The notes: generated by a model from the letters alone, not told the origin. A stretch of DNA of 64,000 nucleotides from DASUPK01 sp963819715 (GCA_963819715.1 CAWFXE010000002.1:248001-312000), one strand, 5' to 3'; shown: positions 1 to 8,742, numbered from the stretch's first letter. Numbers and translations: made by a program.

Positions 1-234
1 GGCTACGGCGAGAAGATCGACCCGATGGTCGAGGCCTGGAACGCCAAGGACCGCCAGAGGGCAGCGGAGGAGGCACCGTGGGACCTGATCGAGGAGATGT
101 TCATCTTCGGGGAACCCGCCCAGATGAAGGAGCGCCTCGACGCCTTCGTCGAGGGCGGCATCACCCTGCCGGTCATAACCCCGATCACCACACCGGAGCG
201 ACTCGGCGAGCTGATCGACGCGCTAGCCCCCTGA
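1..234 (+). CDS. LLM-class F420-dependent oxidoreductase, C-terminal end (partial)
   Basis: The frame is open from the first base and ends at a TGA. The 77 visible residues match the end of luciferase-like (LLM) flavin/F420-dependent monooxygenases: a helix carrying 'IEEMFIFGEP', then 'MKERLDAFVEGGITLPVITPI', where family members close the TIM barrel and ration solvent entry. The start and the cofactor-binding part lie outside the window. The substrate cannot be inferred. The gene converges on the PadR regulator that follows, with only one base between their stop codons. Confidence 0.7.
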   Translation, partial: GYGEKIDPMVEAWNAKDRQRAAEEAPWDLIEEMFIFGEPAQMKERLDAFVEGGITLPVITPITTPERLGELIDALAP

Positions 235-235
235 A

Positions 236-778
236 CTAAACGGGTCGCTCCTCGGCTTCGCCTGCGGGGCGCCCTCGCATCAATTTCCAGAAACGGACGT
301 ACTCGCGCTCGTGGCCGACGCCGGCCTCGATGGCGTGGATGGTCCCCTGCGGCGCCTTCATCCGCCGGCACTCGTCCAGCTGGGCCTGGTACTCGCGCAG
401 CCTCTGCTCGTGGGACTCGAGCTGTTGCGGCGCGAGCGTCTTGGGGTCCGCCCCGAAGAAGAGCTTGAGCAGGCCGGCGTCTCGGAGCTCGTACAGGTCG
501 CTGGTCGGCTCGGAGCGCCAGCGGTCCAGCGCCTCGGCGCCGGATTTCGTCAGCCGGTAGATGCGCCTCCGGCGGCCCCCCTCCTCGCGGCGCTCGGAGA
601 GCAGCCCGGCCTCGGCGAGCCTCGCGCACTCGGCGTAGAGCTGCGTGTGCGGGAGCGACCAGAACTGTCCCACCCCCATCGCGACCGCCCGCTTCAGGTC
701 GTACGGCGAGGCGGGCTGCATCTGCTCGATCAGGCCGAGGACGACGTAGGAGGTCGGAGTCAGGCGGGCGGTTGCCAT
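236..778 (-). CDS. PadR family transcriptional regulator
   Basis: A 180-residue protein with the PadR layout: an N-terminal winged helix (about residues 8-85, including 'LTPTSYVVLGLIE' and the basic wing 'GGRRRRIYRLT') and a C-terminal helical dimerisation domain of the Vir_act_alpha_C type. PadR proteins repress neighbouring genes and release DNA on binding a small phenolic or hydrophobic ligand. It is divergent from the carotenoid oxygenase, its likely target. Its own start looks leaderless: a TATTCT hexamer on the minus strand lies 7 nt before the ATG. The TACGAT/ATCGTA inverted repeat between the two genes overlaps that hexamer, which suggests autoregulation (inference). Confidence 0.9.
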   Translation of the reverse strand: MATARLTPTSYVVLGLIEQMQPASPYDLKRAVAMGVGQFWSLPHTQLYAECARLAEAGLLSERREEGGRRRRIYRLTKSGAEALDRWRSEPTSDLYELRDAGLLKLFFGADPKTLAPQQLESHEQRLREYQAQLDECRRMKAPQGTIHAIEAGVGHEREYVRFWKLMRGRPAGEAEERPV

Positions 779-785
779 GCGGGAC

Positions 786-810
786 AGAATACGATACGGT
801 GCGAATCGTA
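786..810. promoter_or_regulatory. padR promoter and candidate PadR operator
   Basis: TACGAT (790-795) and ATCGTA (805-810) form a perfect 6-bp inverted repeat with a 9-nt spacer. On the minus strand TATTCT (786-791) sits 7 nt before the padR start codon. The palindrome overlaps this -10 hexamer and lies about 25 nt before the oxygenase start, so one dimer could control both genes. The operator role is inferred from position and symmetry only. Confidence 0.5.
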
Positions 811-835
811 CGGATTGAACTATTCAGGAGAAGTC

Positions 836-2247
836 ATGAGCCAGATAGCCGAGCGAGCGAGCGCGAAGCAGGATCTGACCGATGGATTCGACTCCCTCGA
901 CCACGAGACCCAGGTCGATCGCCTGCCGCTCGAGGGGCGGCTCCCCGACTGGCTACAGGGTTCGCTGATCCGCACCGGGCCGGCAAGGTGGGAGGTCGGC
1001 CGGCAGACCATGCGTCACTGGTTCGACGGCTTCGCGATGCTCCACCGCTTCGGCATCTCGGATGGCGAGGTCTCCTACGCCAATCGCTTCCTGCAGACGA
1101 AGGCCTATCGGGCCGCGGAGGAGAAGGGCGAGATCGTCTACTCCGAGTTCGCGACCGATCCGTGCCGCTCCCTGTTCGCGCGGGTCTTCTCGATGTTCTC
1201 CCCAAGCTCACGGACAACGCGAACGTCAACCTGGTGAAGCTCGGCGAGCGGTACATCTCGATGACCGAGACGCCCATTCCGGTCGAATTCGACGGCGAGA
1301 CGCTGGAGACCGCCGGCGTCGCCTACAAGCCGCCCGGAATGCTGACCACGGCGCACCCGCATCTCGATCGAGCCAGCGGCGGGATGCTCAACTACGCGGC
1401 GAAGATCGGGCCGCGGAACAGCTATCGCTTCTTCCACCTCGGCCCCGATGCCGAGAAGCCCAAGGTGATCGGTCAGCTCCCCGTCAGGGAGCCCGCCTAC
1501 ATGCACTCGTTTGGACTGACGGAGCGCTGGCTGGTGCTGGCCGAGTTCCCGCTGGTCGTGAACCCGATAAGCATTCCCCTCTCGGGCCGGCCCTACATCG
1601 AGAACTACCGCTGGAAGCCGGAGCTCGGCACGCGGTTCACGTTGATCGACCGGCAGACCGGTGAGGCGACGGGTCCGTTCGAGACGGATCCGTTCTTCTG
1701 CTTCCACCACGTCAACTCCTACGAGGAGGACGGCGCGGTGGTCGTCGACGCCTGCACCTACGGTGACGCTCAGATCGTCGAGGACCTCTACCTCGACCGC
1801 CTGCGCGAGGGCAAGCCGGCCGCCCGGGCCGAGATGCGCCGATTCCGGATCGACCTCGACTCGCGGAAGGTGGGCCACGAGCAGCTGGCCGAGGGCCTCG
1901 AGCTGCCGCGGATCAACTACGGCCGCAACAACGAGCGCCCGTACCGCTATGTCTGGGGGATCGACGCGAAGTCGGGCTGGCTCGACCGGATCGTCAGGGT
2001 CGATACCGAGACGCGCGAGTCGATTGCCTGGAGCGAGGACGGCTGCAGCCCCGGTGAGCCGGTCTTCGTGGCCGCCCCGGACTCAGCCGACGAGGACGCG
2101 GGCGTGCTGCTCTCGGTCGTCTTCGACGCGCGCTCGGGCAACTCGTTCATGCTCGTCCTTGACGCCGCGGACCTGACGGAGCTGGCGCGCGCGGAGGCGC
2201 CGCACCACATCCCGTACGGCTTCCACGGGCAGTTCGTTTCGGGTTAG
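836..2247 (+). CDS. Carotenoid oxygenase family protein, one frameshift
   Basis: Retinal pigment epithelial membrane protein / carotenoid cleavage dioxygenase family, about 470 residues if the frame is repaired. These seven-bladed propellers cleave conjugated double bases of carotenoids, apocarotenoids or stilbenes with a non-haem iron held by four histidines. Candidate ligands are in 'TAHPHLD', 'YMHSFGL', 'FHHVNSY' and the C-terminal 'GFHGQF'. The ATG has an AGGAGA ribosome site 5 nt upstream. The N-terminal 122 residues are in one frame and the rest in another. The switch is in the CCCC run near 1200-1203; restoring one C gives a continuous 'FSMFSPKLTDN'. This is probably a sequencing error, but a real phase change is possible. 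Confidence 0.85.
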
Positions 2248-3164
2248 ACCGCGCGGGCGAGGGACAGCGCGTAGAGACCGTCCGAGTCGGTCCACCAGTC
2301 GGTGAGCTCCAGGCCGGCCTCGGCGTAGATGCCCTCGAGGCCCGGGCGCAGGAACTTGGTGGAGATCTCGGTGCGCATCTCCTCCCCCGCCCCGAACGGG
2401 ACCAGCATGTCGAGAGCCGAGACGTCGACGACCTGATTTGCCTGCGACCGCAGCCGGATGTCGATCCAGAGGTTCTCCGGGTCCCAGCGGGCGACGTGCT
2501 CGAAGGAGTCGACGTCGAAGTCCGCCTCGAGCTCGCGATTGAGGACTGAGAGCACGTTCTTGTTGAACTCGGCGGTGACGCCCTTCGAGTCGTTGTACGC
2601 GGCCTCGAGGACGGCGGGGTCCTTGACCAGGTCGGTGCCGAGCAGGAAGCGGTCCTCGGGGTCGAGCAGGTTGGCGATCCGGCGCAGGAAGCCGGCGCGC
2701 TGGTGCGGCGCGAAGTTGCCGATCGTGCCGCCGAGCAGGGCGATCACCCGAGGGCCTCCAACCGGCACCCGCTCCAGGTCGAACTCGAAGTCGCAGACCA
2801 GGCCTCGGACGTTGATCCCCTTGTATTCGCCGGCGATTCGCTCGGCGGTGTCGCGGGTGATCTCCTCGGAGATGTCGACCGGGCAATAGGTCTGCAGGCA
2901 GCCGACGCTCTTCATGGCGTCGAGAAGGACGCGGGTCTTCCGGGCCGATCCGGACCCGAGCTCGATCAGGCTGGCCGGGCGGTTCGCGGCCTCGCAGATG
3001 TCGGAGGAGCAGGTCTGGAGGATCTCGCGCTCGCAGCGCGTCGGGTAGTACTCCTCGAGCTCGGTGATCTGCTCGAAGAGCTCGGAGCCGCGCTCGTCAT
3101 AGAAGTAGCGCGGCGAGAGCTCCTTGAAGGGGCTGGTCAGCCCGGCGCGGACGTCGGCCGCCAT
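2244..3164 (-). CDS. egtD: L-histidine N(alpha)-methyltransferase (ergothioneine biosynthesis)
   Basis: SAM-dependent trimethylation of histidine to hercynine, the first step of ergothioneine synthesis. The 306 residues from this ATG include the EgtD signatures 'YFYDERGSELF' (residues 20-30), the SAM loop 'ELGSGSARK' (68-76), and 'LLGGTIGNF'. It lies directly downstream of egtB, in the same reading frame. The frame stays open back to the egtB stop, and those extra codons ('RISVDVNLP' and onward) resemble the usual EgtD N-terminus. However, they hold no ATG, GTG or TTG. The real start may therefore be a near-cognate codon, or a base is wrong. The 3' end converges on the carotenoid oxygenase with a 4-nt overlap. 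Confidence 0.93.
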   Translation of the reverse strand: MAADVRAGLTSPFKELSPRYFYDERGSELFEQITELEEYYPTRCEREILQTCSSDICEAANRPASLIELGSGSARKTRVLLDAMKSVGCLQTYCPVDISEEITRDTAERIAGEYKGINVRGLVCDFEFDLERVPVGGPRVIALLGGTIGNFAPHQRAGFLRRIANLLDPEDRFLLGTDLVKDPAVLEAAYNDSKGVTAEFNKNVLSVLNRELEADFDVDSFEHVARWDPENLWIDIRLRSQANQVVDVSALDMLVPFGAGEEMRTEISTKFLRPGLEGIYAEAGLELTDWWTDSDGLYALSLARAV

Positions 3165-3287
3165 CCCCGACAGCGGCCCGCCGGGTGGCAGGTTGACGTC
3201 GACGCTGATCCGGTCCGTGGTTGTGTCGGCGGGAGTGATGGAGGGCTCGGGGGTCGTCGGTTCTTTCGTGCTGGTCTCTCGTTCGGA

Positions 3288-4448
3288 TCAGTCGTTACGG
3301 GCGCACCGGATGCCCGAGAAGATCTGACGGCGGATGGGGAGATCCCAGTTCCGGAAGCTCGTCCGGATCACGTCGCGGCGCGTGGCCCACGCCCCTCCTC
3401 GGAGAACCTTGTGGGCGTCGCCGAAGAAGACCTCCGAGTACTCCGGATAGGGGAACGCGGAGAAGCCGGGGTATGCGGTGAAGTCGGAGCTCGTCCACTC
3501 CCAGACGTCGCCGAGCAGCTGCACCGCGCCGCACTCCGCACAGGAGTCCGCGTACGCACCGGCGGGGGCGCAGCCGAAGGAAAGCTCGTCGAGGTTCGCG
3601 CGCTCGCGGTTCGCTCCCGCGGCGGCAGCCTCCCACTCGGGCTCGGTGGGAAGGCGCTTGCCGGCCCAGCGCGCGAAGGCGTCGGCCTCCTCCCAGGAGA
3701 CGTGGATCACGGGCTGCCTCTGGTCGACCTCCTCGGTCCGCCCCATCGCGGTGCGAACCCAGCCGCCCTCCCCGTCGCGCTCCCAGTACATGGGCGACTC
3801 GGTGCCGGTCTCCTCCATGAACTGGATATACGCGGCGTTGCTCACCGGGGTTCGGTCGATCAGGAAGGGCTCGAGCTCGATGCCGTGGCGCGGGCGCTCG
3901 TTGTCGTAGGCGAAGCCTGAGGTCCCGGCGCCGATCTCGTGGGCGCCGCCCTCGACCCGCACCATCTCGGGCCCGTCGGAGACCTCCTCCTTCGACGGCG
4001 AGGTGTCGACCTCGACCGGTTCGTATGACTCGACCATCTGCAGGAGCTGCAGCATCGTCTCGTTGTGCTGGTACTCGTGCGCGAGCAGCATCTCGTAGAC
4101 GAAGCCGTCGGCGAGCAGGGGGTCCTCGGGGTCCAGCTCGATCACGCCCAGCACCTCCAGCGTGCGCTCGCGAACACCGTCCATGTATGGCCGGACCTCG
4201 TCGGCGCGCAGGATGGGCAGCTCGCCGCGGATCTTCCGCGGCTGCTCGATCGCGTCGTAGAGCTCTCCCAGGTCCCCGCGAAGCGGCTCGCGCCCGCCGA
4301 TCCGCTGGACCAACCAGAGCTCCTCGAAGTTGCCGATGTGCCCGAGATCCCAGATCAGGGGGCTGAGGATCGGGTCGTAGACACGATTGAGCTGCTCGTG
4401 GCTGAGCGGCTCGACCAGCTTCAGGGTGTGACGGCGCGCGTCGTCCAA
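3288..4448 (-). CDS. egtB: Ergothioneine biosynthesis sulfoxide synthase EgtB
   Basis: Non-haem iron enzyme that couples hercynine with a cysteine-derived thiol and O2 to make the sulfoxide intermediate. An N-terminal DinB_2 domain carries the HX3HXE iron motif ('HEYQHNE', residues 124-130) and the upstream histidine in 'DLGHIGNFE' (37). A formylglycine-enzyme-like domain follows (about 160-386) and ends in 'FSGIRCARND'. The listed start is a TTG. Coding similarity ('AELARRL') continues upstream to a TGA at 4530-4532, with no ATG or GTG. A TAGTCT hexamer lies just before that, so a leaderless start at a near-cognate codon is possible. EgtA, EgtC and EgtE are not in the window. Confidence 0.93.
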   Translation of the reverse strand: MDDARRHTLKLVEPLSHEQLNRVYDPILSPLIWDLGHIGNFEELWLVQRIGGREPLRGDLGELYDAIEQPRKIRGELPILRADEVRPYMDGVRERTLEVLGVIELDPEDPLLADGFVYEMLLAHEYQHNETMLQLLQMVESYEPVEVDTSPSKEEVSDGPEMVRVEGGAHEIGAGTSGFAYDNERPRHGIELEPFLIDRTPVSNAAYIQFMEETGTESPMYWERDGEGGWVRTAMGRTEEVDQRQPVIHVSWEEADAFARWAGKRLPTEPEWEAAAAGANRERANLDELSFGCAPAGAYADSCAECGAVQLLGDVWEWTSSDFTAYPGFSAFPYPEYSEVFFGDAHKVLRGGAWATRRDVIRTSFRNWDLPIRRQIFSGIRCARND

Positions 4449-4577
4449 CCGCCGGGCCAGCTCGGCCTTGCGATCGGAAGCGGGACGAGAACCACCCTCG
4501 GTGCTGGGTGCAGCGACCTCCGCGATCGGTCAAGACTAGCGAGGCCGCATCCCCGGCTCGGGGTTAGAGTCGCTTCG

Positions 4578-5051
4578 ATGAACCTCAGGTCACTGATCGC
4601 GTTGATGGCGGCGGCCGGCCTGTTGGCCGCGCTTCCGTCGCCGACCGCTTCGGCCGGCGCCCCTCCGAAGGCCAGGGAGGCGAAGAAGTGCAAGAGGCGG
4701 ATTGCGCACCGAAAGCGAAGGTGTAGGCGGCGCCCGGCGGCGCTATCGATCTCGCCGCCCGGCCATGACTTCGGGACCATCGGCATCGCCGATGGCGCTC
4801 CGCAGGACTTCACGGTGACCAACGGCGGCGGGCGCCGGAGCGGGATCCCGTCCGGATCGCTGAGCGGCCCCGGTGCCCGCTACTTCCTGATCGACGCAAC
4901 CACCTGCGCCGCGCCGCTCGCTCCGCGGGCGAGCTGCACGGTCACCGTCGGGTCGACCGGTAACGACGGCGGCACGGGCATCGCGCAGCTCGACGTCAGC
5001 GCAATTCCGGGCAGGACAAGGTCGGTGGCGCTGATCGTGAATCTCTTCTAG
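4578..5051 (+). CDS. Secreted protein with choice-of-anchor-D/ASH-like beta domain
   Basis: A 157-residue protein with a clear signal peptide (hydrophobic 'LIALMAAAGLLAALP', cleavage near 'ASA-GAP') and then a strongly basic stretch rich in Lys/Arg. Residues 60-157 look like one immunoglobulin-like 'choice-of-anchor D' module: 'LSISPPGHDFGTIGIADG', 'DFTVTN', a Cys pair in 'TTCAAPLAPRASCTVTV'. Such modules occur in exported structural proteins; the partner is unknown. The start is predicted leaderless (TAGAGT ends 7 nt before ATG). It is divergent from egtB. Confidence 0.65.
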   Translation: MNLRSLIALMAAAGLLAALPSPTASAGAPPKAREAKKCKRRIAHRKRRCRRRPAALSISPPGHDFGTIGIADGAPQDFTVTNGGGRRSGIPSGSLSGPGARYFLIDATTCAAPLAPRASCTVTVGSTGNDGGTGIAQLDVSAIPGRTRSVALIVNLF

Positions 5052-5078
5052 GCGCGCCTGGCATATGCTCCCGCGCCG

Positions 5079-5846
5079 ATGAAGATCGAGGGAGCAAGCG
5101 CGCTGGTCGCCGGCGGGGCCTCGGGCCTCGGGGCCGCCACCGTGCGCGCGCTGCACGAGCGCGGCGCCACCGTCGTCATCGCCGACATGAACGCCGAGAA
5201 GGGCGAGGCGCTGGCCTCGGATCTCGGTGACGGCGCGGCGTTCGTGGAGGCGAACGTGATGGAGCCGGAACCGGTGCAGGCCGCCGTGGATGCGGCCGCC
5301 GACGCGCCTGGCGGCCTCCGAATCTCGGTCTGCTGCGCCGGGATCGGGTGGGCGCAGCGGACGGCCTCCAAACAGGGGCCGCACGACCTCGAGATCTTCC
5401 ACAACGTCATCAAGGTCAACCTGGTCGGGACCTTCAACGTCCTGCGGCTCGCCTGCACGGCGATGTCAGAGAACGAGCCCGACGAGGGGGGCGAGCGCGG
5501 CGTCTGCGTCAACACCGCCTCGATCGCCGCCTGGGACGGCCAGATCGGACAGGTCGCCTACGCGGCTTCCAAGGGCGGCGTTGTCGGGCTGACTCTTCCG
5601 GCCGCGCGCGACATGGCCGGACGCGGGATCCGCGTGAACACGATCGCTCCGGGCCTGTTCGACACGCCGCTGCTCGCCGCTCTTCCGGAGGAACAGCGCC
5701 AGGCGCTGGGCGCCGGCATTCCCTTCCCATCGCGGCTCGGCAGGCCCGAGGAGTACGGGCACCTGGCCTGCGAGATCGTCACCAACACGATGCTGAACGG
5801 AGAGGCGATCCGCTTGGACGGCGCCCTCCGTATGCCGCCGCGCTAG
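5079..5846 (+). CDS. SDR family NAD(P)-dependent oxidoreductase, HSD10-like
   Basis: Classical short-chain dehydrogenase, 255 residues. It has the Rossmann motif 'GGASGLG' near residue 12, an acidic residue after beta2 ('ADMNAEKG') that favours NAD over NADP, 'NTAS' and the catalytic 'YAASKGG'. The C-terminal 'FDTPLLAALPEEQR' and 'EYGHLACEIV' resemble type-2 3-hydroxyacyl-CoA dehydrogenases (HSD10), which oxidise 3-hydroxyacyl-CoA, including the 2-methyl-3-hydroxybutyryl-CoA of isoleucine breakdown. Substrate is inferred from similarity only. A TATGCT hexamer ends 9 nt before the ATG, with no ribosome site. Confidence 0.85.
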   Translation: MKIEGASALVAGGASGLGAATVRALHERGATVVIADMNAEKGEALASDLGDGAAFVEANVMEPEPVQAAVDAAADAPGGLRISVCCAGIGWAQRTASKQGPHDLEIFHNVIKVNLVGTFNVLRLACTAMSENEPDEGGERGVCVNTASIAAWDGQIGQVAYAASKGGVVGLTLPAARDMAGRGIRVNTIAPGLFDTPLLAALPEEQRQALGAGIPFPSRLGRPEEYGHLACEIVTNTMLNGEAIRLDGALRMPPR

Positions 5847-5867
5847 GTCAAGCCGGCCCGCTGGCGA

Positions 5868-7457
5868 CTAGGCCGAGGAGCCGCTCTCCGCGGCCCGCGC
5901 GAGCCGTGCGTCGCGAATCCGGAAGTACGCCCAGGTGGTGAGGGCGAGGATCATCAGGGTCGAGAAGAGCAGAACGAACCAGATCGCTCCGGTGCCCGAG
6001 AGCTCGCCGTAGGTGCTGAGCGCCGGATGCACGATCACTATCGAGAACCACGCCAGGGCCCCTCCCCACATCGCCGCCCAGATTCCCTTGCGCCAGGTGA
6101 AGAGGTCGTTCCCGTCGAGGAACTTCATCGGGATCAGGCCGAAGGCGACCGACTCGAGGCCCGACACGAACGTGATCGCCAGGGCGGAGTCGAGGATCAA
6201 GGTCAGCGAGCTGGCTCCCTCCTTGGCGGCGGCGTGCTCGACCGGGATCCAGGCGAACCAGGCCGCCAGCCCGAGGACCATCAGGACGCCGTATGTGACC
6301 GCGACGCGGATGCCCGCCGTGCGGACGCTGAGCTTCTTGGCGGGCTCGTACTCGGCGACCGTCCCCAGCACCACACCGGGCAGGAAGTGCGCCAGGCGGG
6401 CCATGATCACCAGGAAAGCCGCCAGCAGGATGAACGGCGGATAGAGCTTCCACTCTCCGGTTCCCTCCGGCTCGAGCCGCCTCAGCACCAGCCGCCAGGT
6501 GGCGAAGAAGACGAAGGAGACCAGCCCGAAGCCGAGCATCATCCCGATCAGGTACTGGAGGGCCCCCTCCTCCTCCGGGAATCCAGGTTCGATGAAGGAG
6601 AAGAGGATGGCGCTCGCGACAACGCCGAGAGTCAGCGTGATGGCGGGATGACGGCGGAACGGGATCCAGCCGAAAAGGAAGAGCATCCAGGCCCGGGGTC
6701 GCGCGAACCAGCGCTTGATCGTCTCGTGGTTCTTCTCGGTCGCCTTGTTGAAGATGGTCACGGGGAGATAGAGCAGGGCCGCCAGCAGCAGGGCGAGGAG
6801 ACCGCCCTCGCCGAGGTTCTTGGCTGAGAGGTCGATTTCCGTTGGCGAGAGCAGGCGGTCGGCGAACGTCGAGCGGTGCGGGTTGCCGCTGGGTGCCGGA
6901 GCGGCGCCGGGCGCTGTCGCCGTCGCCGCCTTGACGTGCTTTGACTCCTTCGCCTTGTGGTGCGCGGGGCTCGCCGGGTTGTCGTGCGGCGTGACGATCA
7001 CGCTGTCGGTGGGCGTGGTGCGTCCCGAATGACTCGGAGCGTGTCCGCTGGTGGATGTGCCGGCTACGCCGCTGACGCCGCCAACGGTCGGGCTCGAGGG
7101 CGTTGATACGTCTCCTCCTCCTCCGCTTGGCTGCTTGTCCGGAGGCGGCGGGTCGTCGGGCGGGGGGTCGTCGGGCGGCGGATCGTCGGGAGGGGGATTG
7201 TCCGGCGGGGGGTTGTCAGGTGGAGGCGTGGGGTTGTGCTGCGGACCGTGGTTGCCTCCGCTGGCATCCAAATGATCGTTGCCGCCGCCCGGATGGACGC
7301 CATCGCCGTGAGGGGGATGCGGCGGATTCGCCGACACCCGGCCCCCGCCGAAGAGCACCATCGAGAGCAGCGCCAGAGCCAGGCAGGCAGCAAGAAGCAG
7401 CCCCAGGCGCGCCAGCCCCTGGCGACCGCTCCCCCTAGAGCGGCGGCTCGAAGGCAT
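5868..7457 (-). CDS. Proline-rich FGLLP-type polytopic membrane protein
   Basis: A 529-residue protein. It has an N-terminal signal/anchor ('LGLLLAACLALALLSMVLFGG') followed by about 150 low-complexity residues rich in Pro, Asp, Gly and His, with a tandem PPPD(N/D) repeat. A C-terminal half (about 220-520) carries roughly eight hydrophobic segments. The motif 'VAFGLIPMKFLDG' matches the FGLLP signature of actinobacterial membrane proteins of unknown function. The proline-rich part is probably extracytoplasmic and could span peptidoglycan. It converges on the dehydrogenase gene. A GACAAT hexamer lies 6 nt before the ATG, a weak leaderless promoter. Confidence 0.65.
   Translation of the reverse strand: MPSSRRSRGSGRQGLARLGLLLAACLALALLSMVLFGGGRVSANPPHPPHGDGVHPGGGNDHLDASGGNHGPQHNPTPPPDNPPPDNPPPDDPPPDDPPPDDPPPPDKQPSGGGGDVSTPSSPTVGGVSGVAGTSTSGHAPSHSGRTTPTDSVIVTPHDNPASPAHHKAKESKHVKAATATAPGAAPAPSGNPHRSTFADRLLSPTEIDLSAKNLGEGGLLALLLAALLYLPVTIFNKATEKNHETIKRWFARPRAWMLFLFGWIPFRRHPAITLTLGVVASAILFSFIEPGFPEEEGALQYLIGMMLGFGLVSFVFFATWRLVLRRLEPEGTGEWKLYPPFILLAAFLVIMARLAHFLPGVVLGTVAEYEPAKKLSVRTAGIRVAVTYGVLMVLGLAAWFAWIPVEHAAAKEGASSLTLILDSALAITFVSGLESVAFGLIPMKFLDGNDLFTWRKGIWAAMWGGALAWFSIVIVHPALSTYGELSGTGAIWFVLLFSTLMILALTTWAYFRIRDARLARAAESGSSA
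7144..7227 (-). repeat. 15-bp tandem repeat coding PPPD(N/D)
   Basis: About 5.6 copies of a 15-bp unit (7144, 7159, 7174, 7189, 7204, 7219) inside the proline-rich membrane protein gene. Copies differ mostly at third positions, so the encoded pentapeptide PPPD(N/D) is kept while the DNA drifts. Repeat number may vary between strains. Confidence 0.85.
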
Positions 7458-7512
7458 CGAGGCATTGTCTCTGGATCCGAACGATTGTCCATAGGGAAAA
7501 TCAGTGATCTTT

Positions 7513-7573
7513 GACTGGATTTTCGACCGGCGGTCGAATCAGTCCCTCTGTGATTGGACCGCCGGTCCCAATC
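7513..7573 (-). terminator. Two tandem hairpins between convergently placed 3' and 5' ends
   Basis: First hairpin: TTCGACC (7522-7528) / GGTCGAA (7532-7538), with outer GACTG (7513-7517) / CAGTC (7540-7544). Second hairpin: GATTGGACC (7552-7560) / GGTCCCAATC (7564-7573) with one bulge; it overlaps the stop of the upstream minus-strand gene. There is no T-run. They lie between the end of that gene and the start of the FGLLP gene, so termination or attenuation is plausible. Confidence 0.45.
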
Positions 7574-8582
7574 AGTCCGTGCCCTGGTACTCCGGGTCGA
7601 TGTAGACGCGCTTGCGCCAGGGCGGGCTGATCGCGAACGAATAGGACTCGCGGTCGGTCACAGTTTCGATCGGGATGAGCCTGATGCTGCCGCGCGGCGT
7701 GGTGCGCGGAGCGGGTCCGAACAGCGAACTCCACACGCGGTTCGCGAGCAGCTCTCGCCGATGGATCTCCTCCTCCCTGCCGAGCCGCCCGGGCGGATGC
7801 GGCTTGCCGAGTGCCAGGCGCTCACTTGCGATCAGATCGGCCAGCTCGCGCGTCAATGAGCCCTCCGTGGCGTGACCGGCGTGGCTTCCGCCCGAGACGT
7901 AGAGCGTCCCGTCGGACCTGGTCCATCCTCGGTCGCCGCGAAGCCCGAGTGACTCGGCCCCGTCCCTGACCAGTGTCGCGCCGGGGAACTTCCCGGACGC
8001 GTCCGAGGCCCAATCGACCGCCGGAGCATCGCCGCCGTTGTAGCCGTTGTGGGAGCTGGCGCGGGCGTCGACGTTGCCGTGCTGGTCGATCCGCACCTGG
8101 TAGCCCTCCCAGTCGTCTTGGTGATACCCGGCCTCCCCGTAAAAGGCTCGTGACGTGGCCGAGTCTCCGTAGTACGTCCAGTACTGGATGTAGAGCCGCC
8201 CGGCCCGCTCGTCCGAGCAGTCGTATCCATGGGATTCCCCCTCCTCGGGATCGCGGCAGTCGATCACGTGCGTGAAGACGGTCACCGGTCGCCCGGTGCT
8301 GGATCGAGTGACGCGGCCGGACTCCGGCCCATCCGAGCACGCCGGCGAGCGGCAGTCGCGGAAGTCGACCGGTAGGGCCGTCATGCCGCGCTCGTAGACG
8401 ATGCGAGGAGCGTTGTCCCGCACGTCACCCGACAGCTCGCCGTATGTCGCAGCGAGGAGCGGATCGCTGCGGCAGCCGTAGCTCAGCTTGACGGCGCAGA
8501 CGATCCGCTCGCCGATCTCATAGGCGAGCGCCATCCCCGGCAGCCGCAGGCCGACGAGCCAGGCGAGCGTCCCCAGTGCCAT
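7572..8582 (-). CDS. Exported protein of unknown function, prepilin-like N-terminus
   Basis: 336 residues from this ATG. The frame continues upstream with 'GQGTVEWIALIALVS', which resembles the start of TadE/Flp-type prepilins and pseudopilins. The true start is therefore likely 20-30 codons earlier, but no ATG, GTG or TTG lies in that frame before the stop. After one membrane segment, residues 30-336 are soluble, with several Cys ('DCRSPACSDG', 'DCRDPEE', 'YDCSDE') and a Trp/Tyr-rich patch ('LYIQYWTYYGDS', 'YHQDDWEGYQV'). That patch recalls proteins in which a neutral pair of His/Asp line a surface groove, but I do not recognise the family. Confidence 0.55.
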   Translation of the reverse strand: MALGTLAWLVGLRLPGMALAYEIGERIVCAVKLSYGCRSDPLLAATYGELSGDVRDNAPRIVYERGMTALPVDFRDCRSPACSDGPESGRVTRSSTGRPVTVFTHVIDCRDPEEGESHGYDCSDERAGRLYIQYWTYYGDSATSRAFYGEAGYHQDDWEGYQVRIDQHGNVDARASSHNGYNGGDAPAVDWASDASGKFPGATLVRDGAESLGLRGDRGWTRSDGTLYVSGGSHAGHATEGSLTRELADLIASERLALGKPHPPGRLGREEEIHRRELLANRVWSSLFGPAPRTTPRGSIRLIPIETVTDRESYSFAISPPWRKRVYIDPEYQGTD

Positions 8583-8742
8583 CGAGACGAGCGCGATCAG
8601 GGCGATCCACTCGACCGTCCCCTGCCCCGATCTGCTTCGAGCACACGCGATTGAAGCTAGGCGGCTCCGCGTGACGAAAGGCCTGCGGAAGTCACGAGAG
8701 CGTCATCGGGCCGCGCCGAGGCCCATGGTAGGGTCGCGCCGG

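Noticed and set aside
3295..4533. A long 412-codon reading on the minus strand over egtB
   Set aside because: It is a high-GC shadow of egtB in another frame, Arg/Ala-rich and without domains.
7144..7227. A CRISPR-like repeat
   Set aside because: The unit is 15 bp, contiguous and in frame, coding PPPD(N/D); there are no spacers.
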